Of a DNA stretch of 64,000 nucleotides, positions 36,311 through 48,120 are shown piece by piece. This DNA comes from an uncultured Flavobacteriaceae bacterium (GTDB taxonomy: Bacteria > Bacteroidota > Bacteroidia > Flavobacteriales > Flavobacteriaceae). Below the pieces are notes generated by a model, which did not search any database, was not told where the DNA came from, and worked only from the letters and a program-made list of their open reading frames with translations. The stretch lies in the NCBI GenBank assembly GCA_943789365.1, contig CALSTV010000001.1, positions 620,001 to 684,000 on the forward strand, read 5' to 3'. The first letter of the stretch is position 1. Each line of letters opens with the position of its first letter. A program made the translations under genes and the position numbers.

Positions 36311-36622
36311 TTAAGCCTGTCCAGTAGGTCCAAAATTCATTGGGATGGGAGGCTGCTCGGGTTCGTTAATTTTCCCGTTTGCTTTTTCAAATCTTTTGAT
36401 GTTTTCTGCCAAGGCTTTTGTAAGTCGCTTTGCGTGTTCAGGAGTTAATATAATTCTTGATTTCACCTTCGCTTTTGGTGTACCAGGCATTACATTGATA
36501 AAATCGACGATAAACTCAGAAACCGAATGGTTTATAATTGCTAAGTTAGAATATGTTCCTTCGGCTATTTTTTCGTCCAATTCAATATTCAATTGTCCTT
36601 CTTTATTTTGCTGTTCTTTCAT
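36311..36622 (-). CDS. DUF3467 domain protein
   Basis: 103 residues without membrane segments. It has the DUF3467 core EGTYSNLAIINHSVSEFIVDFINVMPG followed by KAKVKSRIILTPEHAKRLTKALAENIKRFE. It lies downstream of rpoC, a position often conserved in Bacteroidota, but a strong rpoC terminator and its own TATCTTTA box separate the two. That box ends four bases before the ATG, so the transcript would be essentially leaderless. Function unknown. Confidence 0.88.
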   Translation of the reverse strand: MKEQQNKEGQLNIELDEKIAEGTYSNLAIINHSVSEFIVDFINVMPGTPKAKVKSRIILTPEHAKRLTKALAENIKRFEKANGKINEPEQPPIPMNFGPTGQA

Positions 36623-36626
36623 AGGC

Positions 36627-36634
36627 TAAAGATA
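36627..36634 (-). promoter_or_regulatory. -7 promoter element of DUF3467 gene
   Basis: Minus-strand TATCTTTA (36634-36627), four bases before the ATG at 36622. The -33 position would fall in the T-run of the rpoC terminator. Confidence 0.5.
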
Positions 36635-36650
36635 TAGATAAGTTCTGTAT

Positions 36651-36689
36651 AAAAAAAAGTTGGTTTGCAAGAAACTTGCAAACCAACTT
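36651..36689 (-). terminator. Strong terminator of the rpoBC operon
   Basis: On the minus strand AAGTTGGTTTGCAAG, loop TTT, CTTGCAAACCAACTT forms a perfect 15-pair stem followed by a run of eight T. It lies 30 bases after the rpoC stop. Confidence 0.95.
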
Positions 36690-36718
36690 AAGAGTGTTCT
36701 AATTGCGTCTAGCTTATT

Positions 36719-39700
36719 CTACAAGCTTTCTTCAATTTCTTCTTTAGGACCTACTATGATCTTATCGTAAGAACGCATTCCTGTACCAGCAGGGATTCTC
36801 TTACCAACAATTACATTTTCTTTCAATCCTTCTAAGTTATCAACTTTACCACTTACTGCAGCTTCGTTCAATACTTTGGTTGTTTCCTGGAAGGAAGCAG
36901 CTGAGATAAACGATTTGGTTTGAAGTGATGCTCTTGTAATTCCTTGCAACACTTGTTCAGCCGTTGCAGGTTGTGCATCTCTTGCAACTACCAATTCTTT
37001 ATCTTCTCTTGTAAGAAGTGAGTTTTCGTCTCTTAATTTACGAGCAGAAACAATCTGTCCTGCTTTTAATTCTTCCGAACCTCCAACTTCTTCTACAACT
37101 TTCATTCCGTAGATTGCGTCATTTTGTCGGATAAAGTCATTTTTATGAATCAATTGATTTTCTAGGAACAATGTATCTCCAGAGTCAATAATTCTCACTT
37201 TACGCATCATTTGACGTACCACAACTTCGAAGTGTTTGTCATTAATTTTCACCCCTTGCAAACGGTATACTTCTTGAATTTCATTTACCAAGTACTCTTG
37301 TACTTTAGAAGGTCCTTGAATTTTCAATATATCGTTTGGAGTAGTTGCACCATCTGATAATGGCATTCCCGCTTTGATAAAGTCATTTTCTTGAACAAGA
37401 ATTTGATTTGAAAGTTTTACAAGATACTTCTTGATGTCTCCAAATTTAGACTCTACTATAATTTCACGGTTACCACGTTTGATTTTCCCGAAAGATACAA
37501 CTCCATCAGTTTCAGCTACTACAGCCGGGTTAGAAGGGTTACGTGCTTCAAACAATTCTGTTACACGTGGTAAACCTCCTGTAATATCTCCTGCTTTACC
37601 AGACTTACGAGGGATTTTAACTAAGACTTTACCTGCTTCTATTTCCTCTCCTTCATCTATCATAAGATGTGAACCAAGCGGTAAGCTGTACGAACGTAAA
37701 ACTTCACCATCTTTTCCTTCAATAATCAAAGAAGGAATGATTTTCTTATTTTTAGATTCAGTAATTACTTTTTCTTGGAAACCTGTTTGTTCATCTACTT
37801 CTACAGTGTAGTTGATACCTTTTTCAACATTGTCGAAAATGATTTTACCACCAAACTCAGAAACGATCACACCGTTAAAGGCATCCCATTGACAAACGAC
37901 ATCTCCTTTTTTGATTTTCTTTTTTCCTTTGATGAAAACATGAGAACCATAAGGTATATTATTTGTACTCAATACCAGACCTGTTACTTCATCAATCACT
38001 TTAATTTCAGAAGTTCTAGAGATTACGATATCTACTTTATTTCCTTGAGCATCTGTTCCTTCAACAGTATTCAGATCTTCAATTTCAATCTTACCGTTAA
38101 ATTTAGCAATCAACTTATTGTCTTCAGAAATGTTTCCTGCAACTCCACCAACGTGGAAAGTTCTCAACGTTAATTGCGTACCTGGCTCACCGATCGATTG
38201 TGCTGCAATTACTCCAACAGACTCTCCTCTTTGAACCATAGATCGTGTAGAAAGACTTTGACCGTAACAGCTAGCACAGATTCCTGTAGTTGCCTCACAT
38301 GTCAATGGAGAACGTACTTCAACCATATCTACTCCAGCATCTTGGATTTCCTTCGCCAATTCATCAGTGATTAATTGTGAAGCTCCCAATACAACTTCTT
38401 TGGTTGTAGGGTTGATTACATCATGTAATGTAAATCTTCCAACAATTCTTTCTTCTAATGACTCAAATACTTCATCGTTTTTCTTCAAAGCAGAAACTTC
38501 AAGTCCTCTCAAAGTACCACAGTCATCTTCATTTACGATTACATCTTGTGATACATCTACTAAACGACGTGTTAGGTAACCTGCATCGGCAGTTTTCAAT
38601 GCCGTATCCGCTAGACCTTTACGAGCCCCGTGCGTAGAGATAAAGTATTCCAAAATTGAAAGTCCTTCTTTAAAGTTCGAAAGAATTGGATTTTCAATAA
38701 TTTCACCTCCAGATGCTGTAGATTTCTTAGGTTTCGCCATCAATCCACGCATACCTGTTAACTGTCGGATTTGTTCCTTAGAACCCCTCGCTCCAGAATC
38801 AAGCATCATGTATACCGAGTTGAATCCTTGTTGATCTTCACGCAAACGTTTCATCGACAATTCTGTCAAACGGTTGTTCGTTGATCCCCAAATATCAATT
38901 ACTTGGTTGTAACGTTCTTTATTTGTCAACATACCCATGTTGTAGTTCGCCATAATAACGTCTACTTCAGAGTTTGCATCTTCAATCATTGTTTTCTTTT
39001 CAGCAGGAATAATGATATCCCCTAAACTAAATGACAAACCTCCTTGGAATGCAAACTTGAATCCCATTGTTTTAATGTCATCTAAGAATTTTCCTGTAGT
39101 AGGAATATCAGTAGCTTTTAATACAGCTCCAATAATTCCACGTAAGTTCTTCTTCGTCAATACTTCGTTGATATATCCAGCTTTTTCTGGAACAACTTCG
39201 TTAATTAAAACTCTACCCACCGTTGTTTTGATGATTCTTGTTACATTTTCACCATTTTCATCAATGTCTTGAGTTCTTACGTTTACTCCAGCATTCAAAT
39301 CTACTGCTTTCTCATTGTAAGCAATAATCAATTCTTCAGGAGAATAAAAAGTCAAACCTTCCCCTATTACAGGTACTTGAGGTGTAGAAATTCTCTCTTT
39401 AGTCATATAGTACAATCCGAGTACCATATCCTGAGAAGGTACAGTAACCGGTGCTCCATTTGCAGGATTTAAGATATTATGAGAAGCCAACAATAACATT
39501 TGTGCTTCCAAAATAGCCTCGGGACCAATTGGTAAGTGAACCGCCATTTGATCTCCATCAAAATCGGCATTAAAGGCAGTACACACTAATGGGTGTAATT
39601 GAATTGCTTTACCTTCAATCAATTTTGGTTGGAACGCTTGGATTCCCAAACGGTGAAGCGTAGGCGCACGGTTTAGTAGTACTGGATGTCCTTTTAAGAC

Positions 39701-40993
39701 ATTTTCCAAGATATCCCAAACCACTGGTTCTTTCTTATCTATAATTTTCTTTGCAGATTTAACTGTTTTTACAATTCCTCTTTCAATCAGTTTACGAATG
39801 ATAAACGGCTTGTACAACTCAGCTGCCATATCTTTTGGCAATCCACATTCAGACAATTTCATTTCCGGTCCAACAACAATTACTGAACGCGCAGAATAAT
39901 CAACACGTTTTCCTAATAAGTTTTGACGAAAACGTCCTTGCTTACCTTTTAAGGAATCTGATAATGATTTTAACGGACGGTTAGACTCTGTTTTTACAGC
40001 AGAAGCCTTACGCGTATTGTCAAACAATGAATCTACAGATTCTTGCAACATACGTTTTTCATTACGTAAGATTACCTCAGGTGCTTGAATTTCCATCAAA
40101 CGTTTCAAACGGTTATTACGGATGATAACTCTACGGTACAAATCGTTCAAATCAGAAGTTGCAAAACGTCCTCCATCTAAAGGTACCAATGGACGCAATT
40201 CTGGTGGTATTACCGGAATTGCTTTCATTATCATCCAAGCTGGATTGTTTTCTCTGTTCTTTTTAGAATCTCTAAAAGCTTCAACAACATTCAAACGCTT
40301 TAGCGCTTCTGTTTTACGTTGTTTTGAAGTTTCTGTATTTGCTTTGTGACGCAATTCATAAGATAGCGCATCTAAATCGATACGATCTAATAAATCGATC
40401 AAACATTCAGCTCCCATCTTCGCGATGAATTTGTTTGGATCTGAATCATCTAAATATCTATTTTCTTGAGGAATTGTCTCTAAGATATCTAAGTACTCTT
40501 CTTCCGTTAGGAAGTCCATTTTTTGTAATGGAGTTCCATCTAGGTTAGAAGCAATACCTGGTTGAATCACTACGTATCTCTCGTAGTAAATAATCATGTC
40601 TAATTTTTTTGAAGGCAAACCTAAAAGGTATCCCATTTTATTAGGCAATGATCTAAAATACCAAATATGCGCAATTGGCACCACTAGGTGTATATGTCCA
40701 ACACGATCTCTACGTACTTTTTTCTCAGTTACTTCTACCCCACAACGGTCACACACAATTCCTTTGTAACGAATTCTTTTGTATTTTCCACAGGCACATT
40801 CAAAATCCTTGATAGGACCAAAAATACGCTGACAGAATAAACCATCTCTTTCAGGTTTGTGTGTACGGTAATTGATTGTTTCAGGTTTTAACACTTCTCC
40901 TCTAGAGATATCTAAAATAGATTCAGGAGATGCTAAACCAATTGAAATTTTACTAAATTTCTTAACAGTGTATTTCTCTTCTTTTCTTGCCAT
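36719..40993 (-). CDS. rpoC: DNA-directed RNA polymerase subunit beta'
   Basis: Catalytic subunit of RNA polymerase, 1424 residues. N-terminal zinc site [20 protein letters not shown] (about 68-87). Active-site Mg2+ motif [12 protein letters not shown] (about 474-485). Second zinc site with [13 protein letters not shown]. Trigger-loop region [20 protein letters not shown]-terminal [15 protein letters not shown] start 93 bases after rpoB; the gap contains an 11-pair hairpin. Followed by a strong terminator. Confidence 0.99.
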   Translation of the reverse strand: MARKEEKYTVKKFSKISIGLASPESILDISRGEVLKPETINYRTHKPERDGLFCQRIFGPIKDFECACGKYKRIRYKGIVCDRCGVEVTEKKVRRDRVGHIHLVVPIAHIWYFRSLPNKMGYLLGLPSKKLDMIIYYERYVVIQPGIASNLDGTPLQKMDFLTEEEYLDILETIPQENRYLDDSDPNKFIAKMGAECLIDLLDRIDLDALSYELRHKANTETSKQRKTEALKRLNVVEAFRDSKKNRENNPAWMIMKAIPVIPPELRPLVPLDGGRFATSDLNDLYRRVIIRNNRLKRLMEIQAPEVILRNEKRMLQESVDSLFDNTRKASAVKTESNRPLKSLSDSLKGKQGRFRQNLLGKRVDYSARSVIVVGPEMKLSECGLPKDMAAELYKPFIIRKLIERGIVKTVKSAKKIIDKKEPVVWDILENVLKGHPVLLNRAPTLHRLGIQAFQPKLIEGKAIQLHPLVCTAFNADFDGDQMAVHLPIGPEAILEAQMLLLASHNILNPANGAPVTVPSQDMVLGLYYMTKERISTPQVPVIGEGLTFYSPEELIIAYNEKAVDLNAGVNVRTQDIDENGENVTRIIKTTVGRVLINEVVPEKAGYINEVLTKKNLRGIIGAVLKATDIPTTGKFLDDIKTMGFKFAFQGGLSFSLGDIIIPAEKKTMIEDANSEVDVIMANYNMGMLTNKERYNQVIDIWGSTNNRLTELSMKRLREDQQGFNSVYMMLDSGARGSKEQIRQLTGMRGLMAKPKKSTASGGEIIENPILSNFKEGLSILEYFISTHGARKGLADTALKTADAGYLTRRLVDVSQDVIVNEDDCGTLRGLEVSALKKNDEVFESLEERIVGRFTLHDVINPTTKEVVLGASQLITDELAKEIQDAGVDMVEVRSPLTCEATTGICASCYGQSLSTRSMVQRGESVGVIAAQSIGEPGTQLTLRTFHVGGVAGNISEDNKLIAKFNGKIEIEDLNTVEGTDAQGNKVDIVISRTSEIKVIDEVTGLVLSTNNIPYGSHVFIKGKKKIKKGDVVCQWDAFNGVIVSEFGGKIIFDNVEKGINYTVEVDEQTGFQEKVITESKNKKIIPSLIIEGKDGEVLRSYSLPLGSHLMIDEGEEIEAGKVLVKIPRKSGKAGDITGGLPRVTELFEARNPSNPAVVAETDGVVSFGKIKRGNREIIVESKFGDIKKYLVKLSNQILVQENDFIKAGMPLSDGATTPNDILKIQGPSKVQEYLVNEIQEVYRLQGVKINDKHFEVVVRQMMRKVRIIDSGDTLFLENQLIHKNDFIRQNDAIYGMKVVEEVGGSEELKAGQIVSARKLRDENSLLTREDKELVVARDAQPATAEQVLQGITRASLQTKSFISAASFQETTKVLNEAAVSGKVDNLEGLKENVIVGKRIPAGTGMRSYDKIIVGPKEEIEESL

Positions 40994-41052
40994 GGTATAA
41001 TGGATTCGAATTTAAATGTAAATTTTAAAATAGGTTTAAAGGACATATATAG

Positions 41053-41081
41053 ATGGCGAGAAGCTCTTAACTTCTCGCCAT
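41053..41081 (-). other. Perfect 11-pair RNA hairpin between rpoB and rpoC
   Basis: ATGGCGAGAAG, loop TTAAGAG on the minus strand, CTTCTCGCCAT. No T-run follows on the minus strand (CTATATATG), so it is not a standard terminator. A processing or stability element in the rpoBC mRNA is possible. Confidence 0.65.
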
Positions 41082-41086
41082 TATAA

Positions 41087-44000
41087 TTAGTCTTCTAAAC
41101 GAACGTCTAATCCTAAACCTTTCAGTTCGTGCATTAATACGTTGAATGATTCTGGTAAACCTGGTTCTGGCATAGTCTCTCCTTTTACGATTGACTCGTA
41201 AGTTTTAGCTCTACCCATTACATCATCAGATTTAATCGTCAAGATTTCTCTCAAAATACTAGACGCACCATAGGCCTCTAATGCCCATACTTCCATCTCT
41301 CCAAAACGCTGACCTCCAAATTGAGCTTTACCTCCAAGTGGTTGTTGCGTAATTAATGAGTATGGTCCAATCGAACGCGCGTGCATTTTGTCTTCAATCA
41401 TATGACCTAGTTTGATCATATAAATGATTCCAACCGTTGCAGGTTGATCAAAACGTACACCGGTTCCTCCATCATATAAATAGGTATGACCGAATCTTGG
41501 CACTTCTGCTTCGTCTGTCAAAGCATTGATTTGGTCTAATGAAGCACCGTCGAAAATTGGCGTTGCATAGGTCTGCCCCAATTTTTGACCAGCCCAACCT
41601 AATACGGTTTCATATATCTGACCAATATTCATACGAGAAGGTACCCCTAATGGATTCAACACGATATCTACAGGAGTTCCATCCTCTAGGAATGGCATAT
41701 CTTCTGCTCTAACAATACGTGCTACAATACCTTTGTTACCATGACGTCCTGCCATTTTATCACCAACTTTCAATTTACGTTTCTTAGCGACGTAAATTTT
41801 AGCTAATTTTAAAATTCCAGCAGGCAACTCATCACCAACACTTATGGTAAATTTGTTACGACGTAATGAACCTTGTAAATCACTGACTTTGATTTTGTAA
41901 TTGTGAATTAATTCACCAATTAATTTATTCAAGTCATCATCAGTAGTCCAAGAACCTTTTGTTAAATGTGAGTAATCATTTACCGAATTCAACATTTTAA
42001 GTGTAAACTTCTTTCCTTTCGGAAATACGTCTTCACCTAAATCATTCTGAACACCTTGTGATGTTTTCCCTGTCACCAAGTTGAATAATTTGTCGATCAA
42101 TTGATCTTTCAATTGTTCAAATTTAACGGTGAAGTCATTTTCTAAAACGGCGATTTCTTCTTTATCGCGTACACGTTTAGATTTATCTTTAACAGCTCTT
42201 TGGAATAATTTTTTATCAATTACAACTCCTCTCAATGAAGGCGACGCTTTTAATGATGCATCTTTCACATCACCTGCTTTGTCTCCAAAGATGGCACGTA
42301 ATAATTTTTCCTCTGGTGTTGGATCTGATTCTCCTTTTGGTGTAATTTTACCAATAAGAATATCTCCTGGTTTTACTTCTGCACCAATACGAATCATTCC
42401 ATTTTCATCCAAATCTTTGGTAGCTTCTTCACTTACGTTAGGAATGTCATTAGTCAACTCTTCGTTTCCTAATTTTGTATCTCTAACATCCAAAGAATAC
42501 TCGTCGATATGAATAGAAGTGAATATATCTTCTCTTACTACCTTTTCAGAAATAACAATCGCATCCTCAAAGTTATACCCTTTCCAAGGCATAAAGGCTA
42601 CTTTCATATTTCTACCTAAGGCTAATTCACCTTTTTGTGTAGCATATCCTTCACAAAGTACTTGTCCTTCACTTACTCTATCCCCTTTCTTTACAATAGG
42701 TTTTAGGTTGATGTTAGTACCTTGGTTGGTTTTACGGAATTTGATCAGGTCGTATGATTTTTCATCAACATCAAAACTCACCAATCTTTCTTCATCCGTT
42801 CTGTCATATTTAATAGTAATGTAATTTGCATCAACATATTCCACTACTCCATTTCCTTCAGCATTGATTAAGATTCGAGAATCTGTAGCAACTCTTCTTT
42901 CCAAACCTGTACCTACAATAGGTGCTTCTGGTCTTAATAATGGTACTGCCTGACGCATCATGTTAGATCCCATCAATGCACGGTTGGCATCATCGTGTTC
43001 CAAGAAAGGAATTAACGACGCAGAAATTGATGCAATCTGATTCGGAGAAACATCCATATAACTCACCTCTTTAGGTGCAACTACTGGGTAATCTGCTTCT
43101 TCTCTAGAAATAATTTTGTCTGACACAAAACTACCATCTTCATTAAGTGGTAAGTTAGATTGTGCAAACTTATGTCCTTCTTCTTCTTCAGCACTTAAAT
43201 AAATAGGCTCATCCTTTACATTTACGACACCGTCATCAATTTTTCTATAGGCGGTTTCAATAAATCCAAGATGGTTCACTTTTGCGTAAACAGCTAAAGA
43301 CGAAATCAATCCAATATTTGGTCCCTCAGGTGTTTCAATAGGACACAAACGACCATAATGTGTATAGTGTACATCACGTACCTCAAATCCAGCTCTTTCA
43401 CGTGAAAGTCCACCAGGTCCTAAGGCCGATAATCTACGTTTGTGCGTTATTTCAGCTAATGGATTTGTTTGATCCATAAACTGAGACAATTGGTTGGTTC
43501 CAAAGAATGAATTTATCACAGAAGACAAGGTCTTTGCGTTGATAAGGTCAATAGGTGTAAACACCTCATTGTCTCTTACATTCATTCGCTCACGGATGGT
43601 ACGTGCCATTCTTGACAGTCCCACACCAAATTGGCTAGCTAATTGCTCACCAACAGTTCTTACACGACGGTTAGACAAGTGATCAATATCATCAACTTCT
43701 GCTTTAGAGTTGATCAATTCAATCAAATATTTTACAATCGTAATGATATCATTTTTAGTCAAAACTTTTTCGTCAAGAGACTCGTCAAGTTGTAACTTTT
43801 TGTTCATTCTATAACGACCTACTTCTCCTAAATTATAACGTTGTTCAGAGAAGAACAATTTATCTATAATTCCACGAGCCGTTTCCTCATCTGGCGGTTC
43901 AGCATTACGCAATTGTCTATAGATGTGTTCTACAGCTTCCTTTTCTGAGTTTGTAGGGTCTTTTTGTAAGGTATTATGGATGATTGCATAATCAGCCATT

Positions 44001-44902
44001 TCATTATCTTCTTTGTGCAACAATACTGTTTTTGCACCTGATTCGATAATTTCTTCGATATGATCTTTTTCAAGAATCGTATCTCTATCCAATACAATTT
44101 CATTTCTTTCAATAGAAACTACTTCTCCTGTATCTTCATCAACGAAATCTTCATGCCAAGTTTTTAAAACACGGGCAGCTAATTTACGTCCTAAAATTTT
44201 CTTTAATCCACTTTTAGAAACCTTAACTTCCTCAGCGAGGTCAAAAATTTCTAAAATATCTTTATCTCTTTCAAATCCAATTGCACGGAATAAAGTAGTA
44301 ACTGGTAATTTTTTCTTTCTATCAATATAAGCGAACATCACTTGATTGATATCTGTTGCAAATTCAATCCAAGATCCTTTAAAAGGAATTACTCTTGCCG
44401 AGTACAATTTGGTTCCATTTGCATGGAATGATTGCCCAAAGAAAACACCAGGTGAACGGTGTAATTGAGATACAACAACACGTTCAGCACCATTAATTAC
44501 AAAAGTACCAGAATTGGTCATATAAGGAATTGTTCCTAAATATACATCTTGTACTATTGTTTCGAAATCCTCATGTTCAGGATCTGTACAATATAATTTC
44601 AAACGCGCTTTAAGAGGAACACTGTGGGTTAAACCTCTTTCGATACATTCTTGAATAGAGTATCTAGGTGGGTCTACAAAGTAGTCTAAAAACTCTAATA
44701 CAAAATTGTTTCTTGTATCAGTAATTGGGAAATTGTCCATGAAGGTTTTATATAAACCTTCGTCACTTCGCTCATCTGCTTTTGTTTTTAACTGAAAAAA
44801 ATCTTGAAAAGATTTGATTTGAATATCCAAGAAATCTGGATAATCTGTAGTTAATTTAGCCGATGCAAAGTTTATTCTTTCAGTACTATTTTTCGTTGCC
44901 AA
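41087..44902 (-). CDS. rpoB: DNA-directed RNA polymerase subunit beta
   Basis: 1271 residues. Recognisable are the rifampicin-pocket stretch [46 protein letters not shown], the [20 protein letters not shown] region, and the C-terminal [24 protein letters not shown] that contacts beta'. The rifampicin residues D and H of [15 protein letters not shown] look wild type, as does the S in [10 protein letters not shown]. It lies 125 bases after rplL, with a terminator-like hairpin between. Confidence 0.99.
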   Translation of the reverse strand: MATKNSTERINFASAKLTTDYPDFLDIQIKSFQDFFQLKTKADERSDEGLYKTFMDNFPITDTRNNFVLEFLDYFVDPPRYSIQECIERGLTHSVPLKARLKLYCTDPEHEDFETIVQDVYLGTIPYMTNSGTFVINGAERVVVSQLHRSPGVFFGQSFHANGTKLYSARVIPFKGSWIEFATDINQVMFAYIDRKKKLPVTTLFRAIGFERDKDILEIFDLAEEVKVSKSGLKKILGRKLAARVLKTWHEDFVDEDTGEVVSIERNEIVLDRDTILEKDHIEEIIESGAKTVLLHKEDNEMADYAIIHNTLQKDPTNSEKEAVEHIYRQLRNAEPPDEETARGIIDKLFFSEQRYNLGEVGRYRMNKKLQLDESLDEKVLTKNDIITIVKYLIELINSKAEVDDIDHLSNRRVRTVGEQLASQFGVGLSRMARTIRERMNVRDNEVFTPIDLINAKTLSSVINSFFGTNQLSQFMDQTNPLAEITHKRRLSALGPGGLSRERAGFEVRDVHYTHYGRLCPIETPEGPNIGLISSLAVYAKVNHLGFIETAYRKIDDGVVNVKDEPIYLSAEEEEGHKFAQSNLPLNEDGSFVSDKIISREEADYPVVAPKEVSYMDVSPNQIASISASLIPFLEHDDANRALMGSNMMRQAVPLLRPEAPIVGTGLERRVATDSRILINAEGNGVVEYVDANYITIKYDRTDEERLVSFDVDEKSYDLIKFRKTNQGTNINLKPIVKKGDRVSEGQVLCEGYATQKGELALGRNMKVAFMPWKGYNFEDAIVISEKVVREDIFTSIHIDEYSLDVRDTKLGNEELTNDIPNVSEEATKDLDENGMIRIGAEVKPGDILIGKITPKGESDPTPEEKLLRAIFGDKAGDVKDASLKASPSLRGVVIDKKLFQRAVKDKSKRVRDKEEIAVLENDFTVKFEQLKDQLIDKLFNLVTGKTSQGVQNDLGEDVFPKGKKFTLKMLNSVNDYSHLTKGSWTTDDDLNKLIGELIHNYKIKVSDLQGSLRRNKFTISVGDELPAGILKLAKIYVAKKRKLKVGDKMAGRHGNKGIVARIVRAEDMPFLEDGTPVDIVLNPLGVPSRMNIGQIYETVLGWAGQKLGQTYATPIFDGASLDQINALTDEAEVPRFGHTYLYDGGTGVRFDQPATVGIIYMIKLGHMIEDKMHARSIGPYSLITQQPLGGKAQFGGQRFGEMEVWALEAYGASSILREILTIKSDDVMGRAKTYESIVKGETMPEPGLPESFNVLMHELKGLGLDVRLED

Positions 44903-44957
44903 AGGAGAAAAAATTTTAGTTAAAATTCTGTGTTAAATAAAGAATAAATATATATGC

Positions 44958-45002
44958 AAAAAATGGTCTAGGTCAAAAAGAACATTCTTTCTGACCTAAA
45001 CC
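44958..45002 (-). terminator. Terminator/attenuator-like hairpin between rplL and rpoB
   Basis: On the minus strand GGTTTAGGTCAGAAAGAA and TTCTTTTTGACCTAGACC pair almost end to end (two G-U), followed by ATTTTTT. Its place between the stalk protein gene and rpoB parallels the partial terminator known in enterobacteria; partial read-through is inferred. Confidence 0.78.
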
Positions 45003-45027
45003 TTAATTTAGTTGTTGGGTGAAAAGC

Positions 45028-45402
45028 TTATTTAAGCTCTACTTCAGCTCCAGCTTCTTCTAAAGATTTCACAAGACCTTCAGCCTCATCTTTAGATACT
45101 CCTTCTTTGATTGGTGCTGGTGCACTATCAACGATACCTTTTGCTTCTTTCAATCCTAAACCAGTTAATTCTTTAACTAATTTTACAACTGCTAATTTAG
45201 AAGCTCCAGCTGATTTCAAGATTACGTCAAACTCAGTTTTTTCTTCTGCTGCGTCTGCACCTCCTGCTGCTGGTCCTGCTACTGCCACTGCTGCTGCAGC
45301 TGGCTCGATACCATACTCGTCTTTTAATATTGTCGCTAATTCGTTTACTTCTTTAACTGTTAAGTTAACTAATTGTTCTGCGAAATCTTTTAATTCTGCC
45401 AT
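45028..45402 (-). CDS. rplL: 50S ribosomal protein L7/L12
   Basis: Stalk protein that recruits translational GTPases, 124 residues. N-terminal dimerisation helices ([24 protein letters not shown]), an Ala/Gly-rich hinge ([20 protein letters not shown]), and a C-terminal domain with the factor-binding [20 protein letters not shown]. It lies 48 bases after rplJ. Confidence 0.98.
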   Translation of the reverse strand: MAELKDFAEQLVNLTVKEVNELATILKDEYGIEPAAAAVAVAGPAAGGADAAEEKTEFDVILKSAGASKLAVVKLVKELTGLGLKEAKGIVDSAPAPIKEGVSKDEAEGLVKSLEEAGAEVELK

Positions 45403-45450
45403 TGTACTAATTTTTAAAATGTAATATAATAATTTATTTGTGCGCTAATT

Positions 45451-45966
45451 TTATCTTTCTGATAAGGTTTTAACAATACCTGAAAGCGTTTGTCCACCTG
45501 ATTGTAATGCTGAAACAACATTCTTAGCAGGCGATTGTAACAATCCAATAATATCTCCAATAAGCTCTTCTTTGGATTTGATATTCACTAGGTTTTCCAA
45601 TTGGTCATCACCTACGTAAATAGCTTCTTCGATATAAGCTCCTTTCAATACTGGTCTGTCGGACTTTTTTCTAAACTCTTTGATAATCTTTGCAGGAGCA
45701 TTTCCTGTTTCAGATAACAAGATTGATGAGTTTCCTTTTAATGTAGAAGGTAATTCACCAAACTCTTTAGTAGAGTTTTCCATTGCTTTTGAAAGCAATG
45801 TGTTCTTAACTACAGCCAACTGTACATTTTCTTTAAAACAAGCTCTTCTTAAGTTAGAAGTTGCTTCAGCGTTTAAACCTGAAATGTCAGCAACATAGAT
45901 AACACTATTGTCTGTTAATTGGGCAGTTAAATCTACGATTACTTGCGATTTTTCTTCTCTTGTCAT
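45451..45966 (-). CDS. rplJ: 50S ribosomal protein L10
   Basis: 171-residue anchor of the L7/L12 stalk on 23S rRNA. Typical N-terminus MTREEKSQVIVDLTAQL, LNAEATSNLRRACF and the C-terminal helix that binds L7/L12 dimers. Only 23 bases separate it from rplA, so there is no room for a long independent L10 leader. Confidence 0.98.
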   Translation of the reverse strand: MTREEKSQVIVDLTAQLTDNSVIYVADISGLNAEATSNLRRACFKENVQLAVVKNTLLSKAMENSTKEFGELPSTLKGNSSILLSETGNAPAKIIKEFRKKSDRPVLKGAYIEEAIYVGDDQLENLVNIKSKEELIGDIIGLLQSPAKNVVSALQSGGQTLSGIVKTLSER

Positions 45967-45989
45967 AATTTCCGCGTTTTAACTTCCTA

Positions 45990-46679
45990 TTAATTTGATT
46001 TGATATCTATCGCCAATCCAGCACTCATCGTACTAGACATAAATGCGCTTTTGATATACGTTCCTTTTGCTGCAGTTGGCTTTAATTTGATCAATGTTTG
46101 GATCAATTCGTTAGCATTGTCAGCAATTTTATCAGCATCAAATGACGCTTTTCCAATTGAAGCATGTACGATTCCAGTCTTGTCAACTTTAAAATCAATT
46201 TTACCAGCTTTCACCTCTTTTACAGCCTTAGCTACATCCATAGTAACTGTACCTGTTTTAGGGTTAGGCATCAAACCTCTAGGTCCTAATACACGTCCTA
46301 ATGGTCCTAATTTACCCATTACAGAAGGCATTGTGATGATCACATCAACATCTGTCCATCCTCCTTTAATTTTCTGTAAATATTCATCTAATCCAACATA
46401 GTCTGCTCCTGCTTCAGTTGCTTCCGCTTCTTTATCTGGAGTTACCAATGCTAAAACTTTCACGTCTTTACCTGTACCATGAGGTAAGGTTACAACACCA
46501 CGTACCATTTGATTCGCTTTTCTTGGATCTACACCTAAACGGATAGCTAGATCTACAGACGCGTCAAAATTTACTGTGGTAATTTCTTTTACCAATGCAG
46601 ATGCTTCATTCAAAGAATATACTTTAGAAGGGTCTATCTTAGCTTGAGCTTCTTTTTGCTTTTTTGTTAATTTTGCCAT
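45990..46679 (-). CDS. rplA: 50S ribosomal protein L1
   Basis: 229 residues. Family landmarks: [24 protein letters not shown], the [28 protein letters not shown] loop and [19 protein letters not shown]. It builds the mobile L1 stalk of the large subunit and in many bacteria represses its own operon. Ten bases after rplK. Confidence 0.98.
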   Translation of the reverse strand: MAKLTKKQKEAQAKIDPSKVYSLNEASALVKEITTVNFDASVDLAIRLGVDPRKANQMVRGVVTLPHGTGKDVKVLALVTPDKEAEATEAGADYVGLDEYLQKIKGGWTDVDVIITMPSVMGKLGPLGRVLGPRGLMPNPKTGTVTMDVAKAVKEVKAGKIDFKVDKTGIVHASIGKASFDADKIADNANELIQTLIKLKPTAAKGTYIKSAFMSSTMSAGLAIDIKSN

Positions 46680-46688
46680 TTCTTAAGT

Positions 46689-47126
46689 TTATTGTGGAGC
46701 GTCTCCTTTCATTGTAATTCCCATAGAACGTGCAGTTCCTGCAATCATTCTCATAGCTGATTCAATTGTAAAAGCATTCAAATCTACCATTTTGTCTTCA
46801 GCAATTGCCTTCGCTTGATCCCAAGTAATACTTGCAACTTTCTTACGATTAGGCTCACCTGATCCTTTTTTCACTTTCGCTGCTTCTAAAATTTGAACAG
46901 CCGCTGGAGGAGTTTTGATAACAAAATCAAAAGACTTATCCTTGTATACAGTAATTGCAACTGGAAGTACTTTTCCTTGTTTGTCTTGAGTTCTAGCATT
47001 AAATTGCTTACAGAACTCCATAATGTTAACTCCGGCAGCACCTAAAGCAGGACCAACTGGTGGAGACGGGTTAGCCGCTCCTCCACGAACTTGTAATTTT
47101 ACTACTTTACTTACTTCTTTTGCCAT
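46689..47126 (-). CDS. rplK: 50S ribosomal protein L11
   Basis: 145 residues with [37 protein letters not shown] at the N-terminus and GTARSMGI near the C-terminus; GTPase-centre protein of the large subunit. An 85-base gap separates it from nusG and contains a hairpin that might carry L1 control. Confidence 0.98.
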   Translation of the reverse strand: MAKEVSKVVKLQVRGGAANPSPPVGPALGAAGVNIMEFCKQFNARTQDKQGKVLPVAITVYKDKSFDFVIKTPPAAVQILEAAKVKKGSGEPNRKKVASITWDQAKAIAEDKMVDLNAFTIESAMRMIAGTARSMGITMKGDAPQ

Positions 47127-47178
47127 TTTAATCTAATTTACTTTACATATAGTGGAAGCCATCTGTAACAGTCATGAC

Positions 47179-47199
47179 CATACGGCTATAAACCGCATG
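47179..47199 (-). promoter_or_regulatory. Hairpin in nusG-rplK gap, possible L1 control site
   Basis: CATGCGG, loop TTTATAG, CCGTATG on the minus strand (seven pairs, one G-U), about 55 bases before the rplK start. The site resembles L11-operon leaders only in position; L1 binding is not shown. Confidence 0.35.
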
Positions 47200-47211
47200 A
47201 TTAAATTTTTA

Positions 47212-47763
47212 TTATGATATTTTATCAACTTGCATATAACTCAATTCCAACGGTGTTTTTCTTCCAAATATTTTCACCATTACCTCAAGTTTACGCTTTT
47301 CTTCGTTTACTTTTTCAATAATTCCATCGAAACCATTGAATGGTCCATCAACAACTTTTACGGTTTCTCCCACAACGAAAGGAATTTCAACGTTATTGTT
47401 TTGTACCGCAAGTTCATCAACTTTACCGAGCATTCTATTAATTTCGCTTTTACGCAATGGCACTGGTTCACCTCCTTTTGTTTCACCTAAGAAACCAATA
47501 ACACCTGTTACTGATTTAATTACGTGAGGAACTTCACCACTTAAATTTGCCTCAACCATGATATAACCTGGAAAATAAATACGCTCTTTATTTATTTTCT
47601 TTCCATTTCTAATTTGAATTACTTTTTCCGTTGGAACTAATACTTGTTCAACATAGTCAGACAAACCTAATCTAGAAATTTCAGTTTCTATATAGTTCTT
47701 TACTTTATTTTCTTGACCACCTATGGCTCTCACCACATACCATTTTTTTACAGAATCTGCCAT
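47212..47763 (-). CDS. nusG: Transcription termination/antitermination protein NusG
   Basis: 183 residues. NGN domain begins WYVVRAIGGQENKVKNYIE; central FPGYIMVEANL and VIGFLGETKGGEPVPL; C-terminal KOW domain GETVKVVDGPFNGFDGIIE. Couples RNA polymerase with ribosomes or Rho. Five bases after secE. Confidence 0.98.
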   Translation of the reverse strand: MADSVKKWYVVRAIGGQENKVKNYIETEISRLGLSDYVEQVLVPTEKVIQIRNGKKINKERIYFPGYIMVEANLSGEVPHVIKSVTGVIGFLGETKGGEPVPLRKSEINRMLGKVDELAVQNNNVEIPFVVGETVKVVDGPFNGFDGIIEKVNEEKRKLEVMVKIFGRKTPLELSYMQVDKIS

Positions 47764-47768
47764 AAGTC

Positions 47769-47960
47769 TTAATTAAAGAAGTTAAAAAAGTTATCCAAAG
47801 CATTCTGAAAAACTGAATCAACAGCAAATACTGCCAAAGCAAAGATCACAGTAAAAATAGCTACTACTACGGTAGATTTTTGCGCTTCTGCTTTTGGTAA
47901 CCAAGTCATATTGGTATTCAACTCTTCAAACGATTCTTTGATATAATTTACAACACTCAT
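47769..47960 (-). CDS. secE: Preprotein translocase subunit SecE
   Basis: 63 residues, the short single-helix form. Amphipathic YIKESFEELNTNMTWLPKAEA is followed by one membrane segment STVVVAIFTVIFALAVFAVDSVF. Partner of SecYG in the translocon. Between tRNA-Trp and nusG. Confidence 0.96.
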   Translation of the reverse strand: MSVVNYIKESFEELNTNMTWLPKAEAQKSTVVVAIFTVIFALAVFAVDSVFQNALDNFFNFFN

Positions 47961-48041
47961 TCTAGTTCTATTTTGGTATAAAGAGCAATTAAAATTGATA
48001 TGTACTCAATTAAAAGGCTCGCCAATATTTTATTTACAGTG

Positions 48042-48114
48042 CACGGGCGGAGAGACTCGAACTCACGACACCTGGTTTTGGAGACCAGTGCTCTACCAAC
48101 TGAGCTACGCCCGT
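48042..48114 (-). tRNA. tRNA-Trp (anticodon CCA)
   Basis: 73 bases on the minus strand: ACGGGCG/CGCCCGT acceptor, anticodon stem CTGGT/ACCAG with loop CTCCAAA, T-loop TTCGAGT. Discriminator G. Located between tuf and secE as usual in Bacteroidota. Confidence 0.97.
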
Positions 48115-48120
48115 AAAATA

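Noticed and set aside
43930-44112. 60-codon minus-strand frame inside rpoB
   Set aside because: Same strand but different frame within a highly conserved gene; lysine-rich product without family signs.
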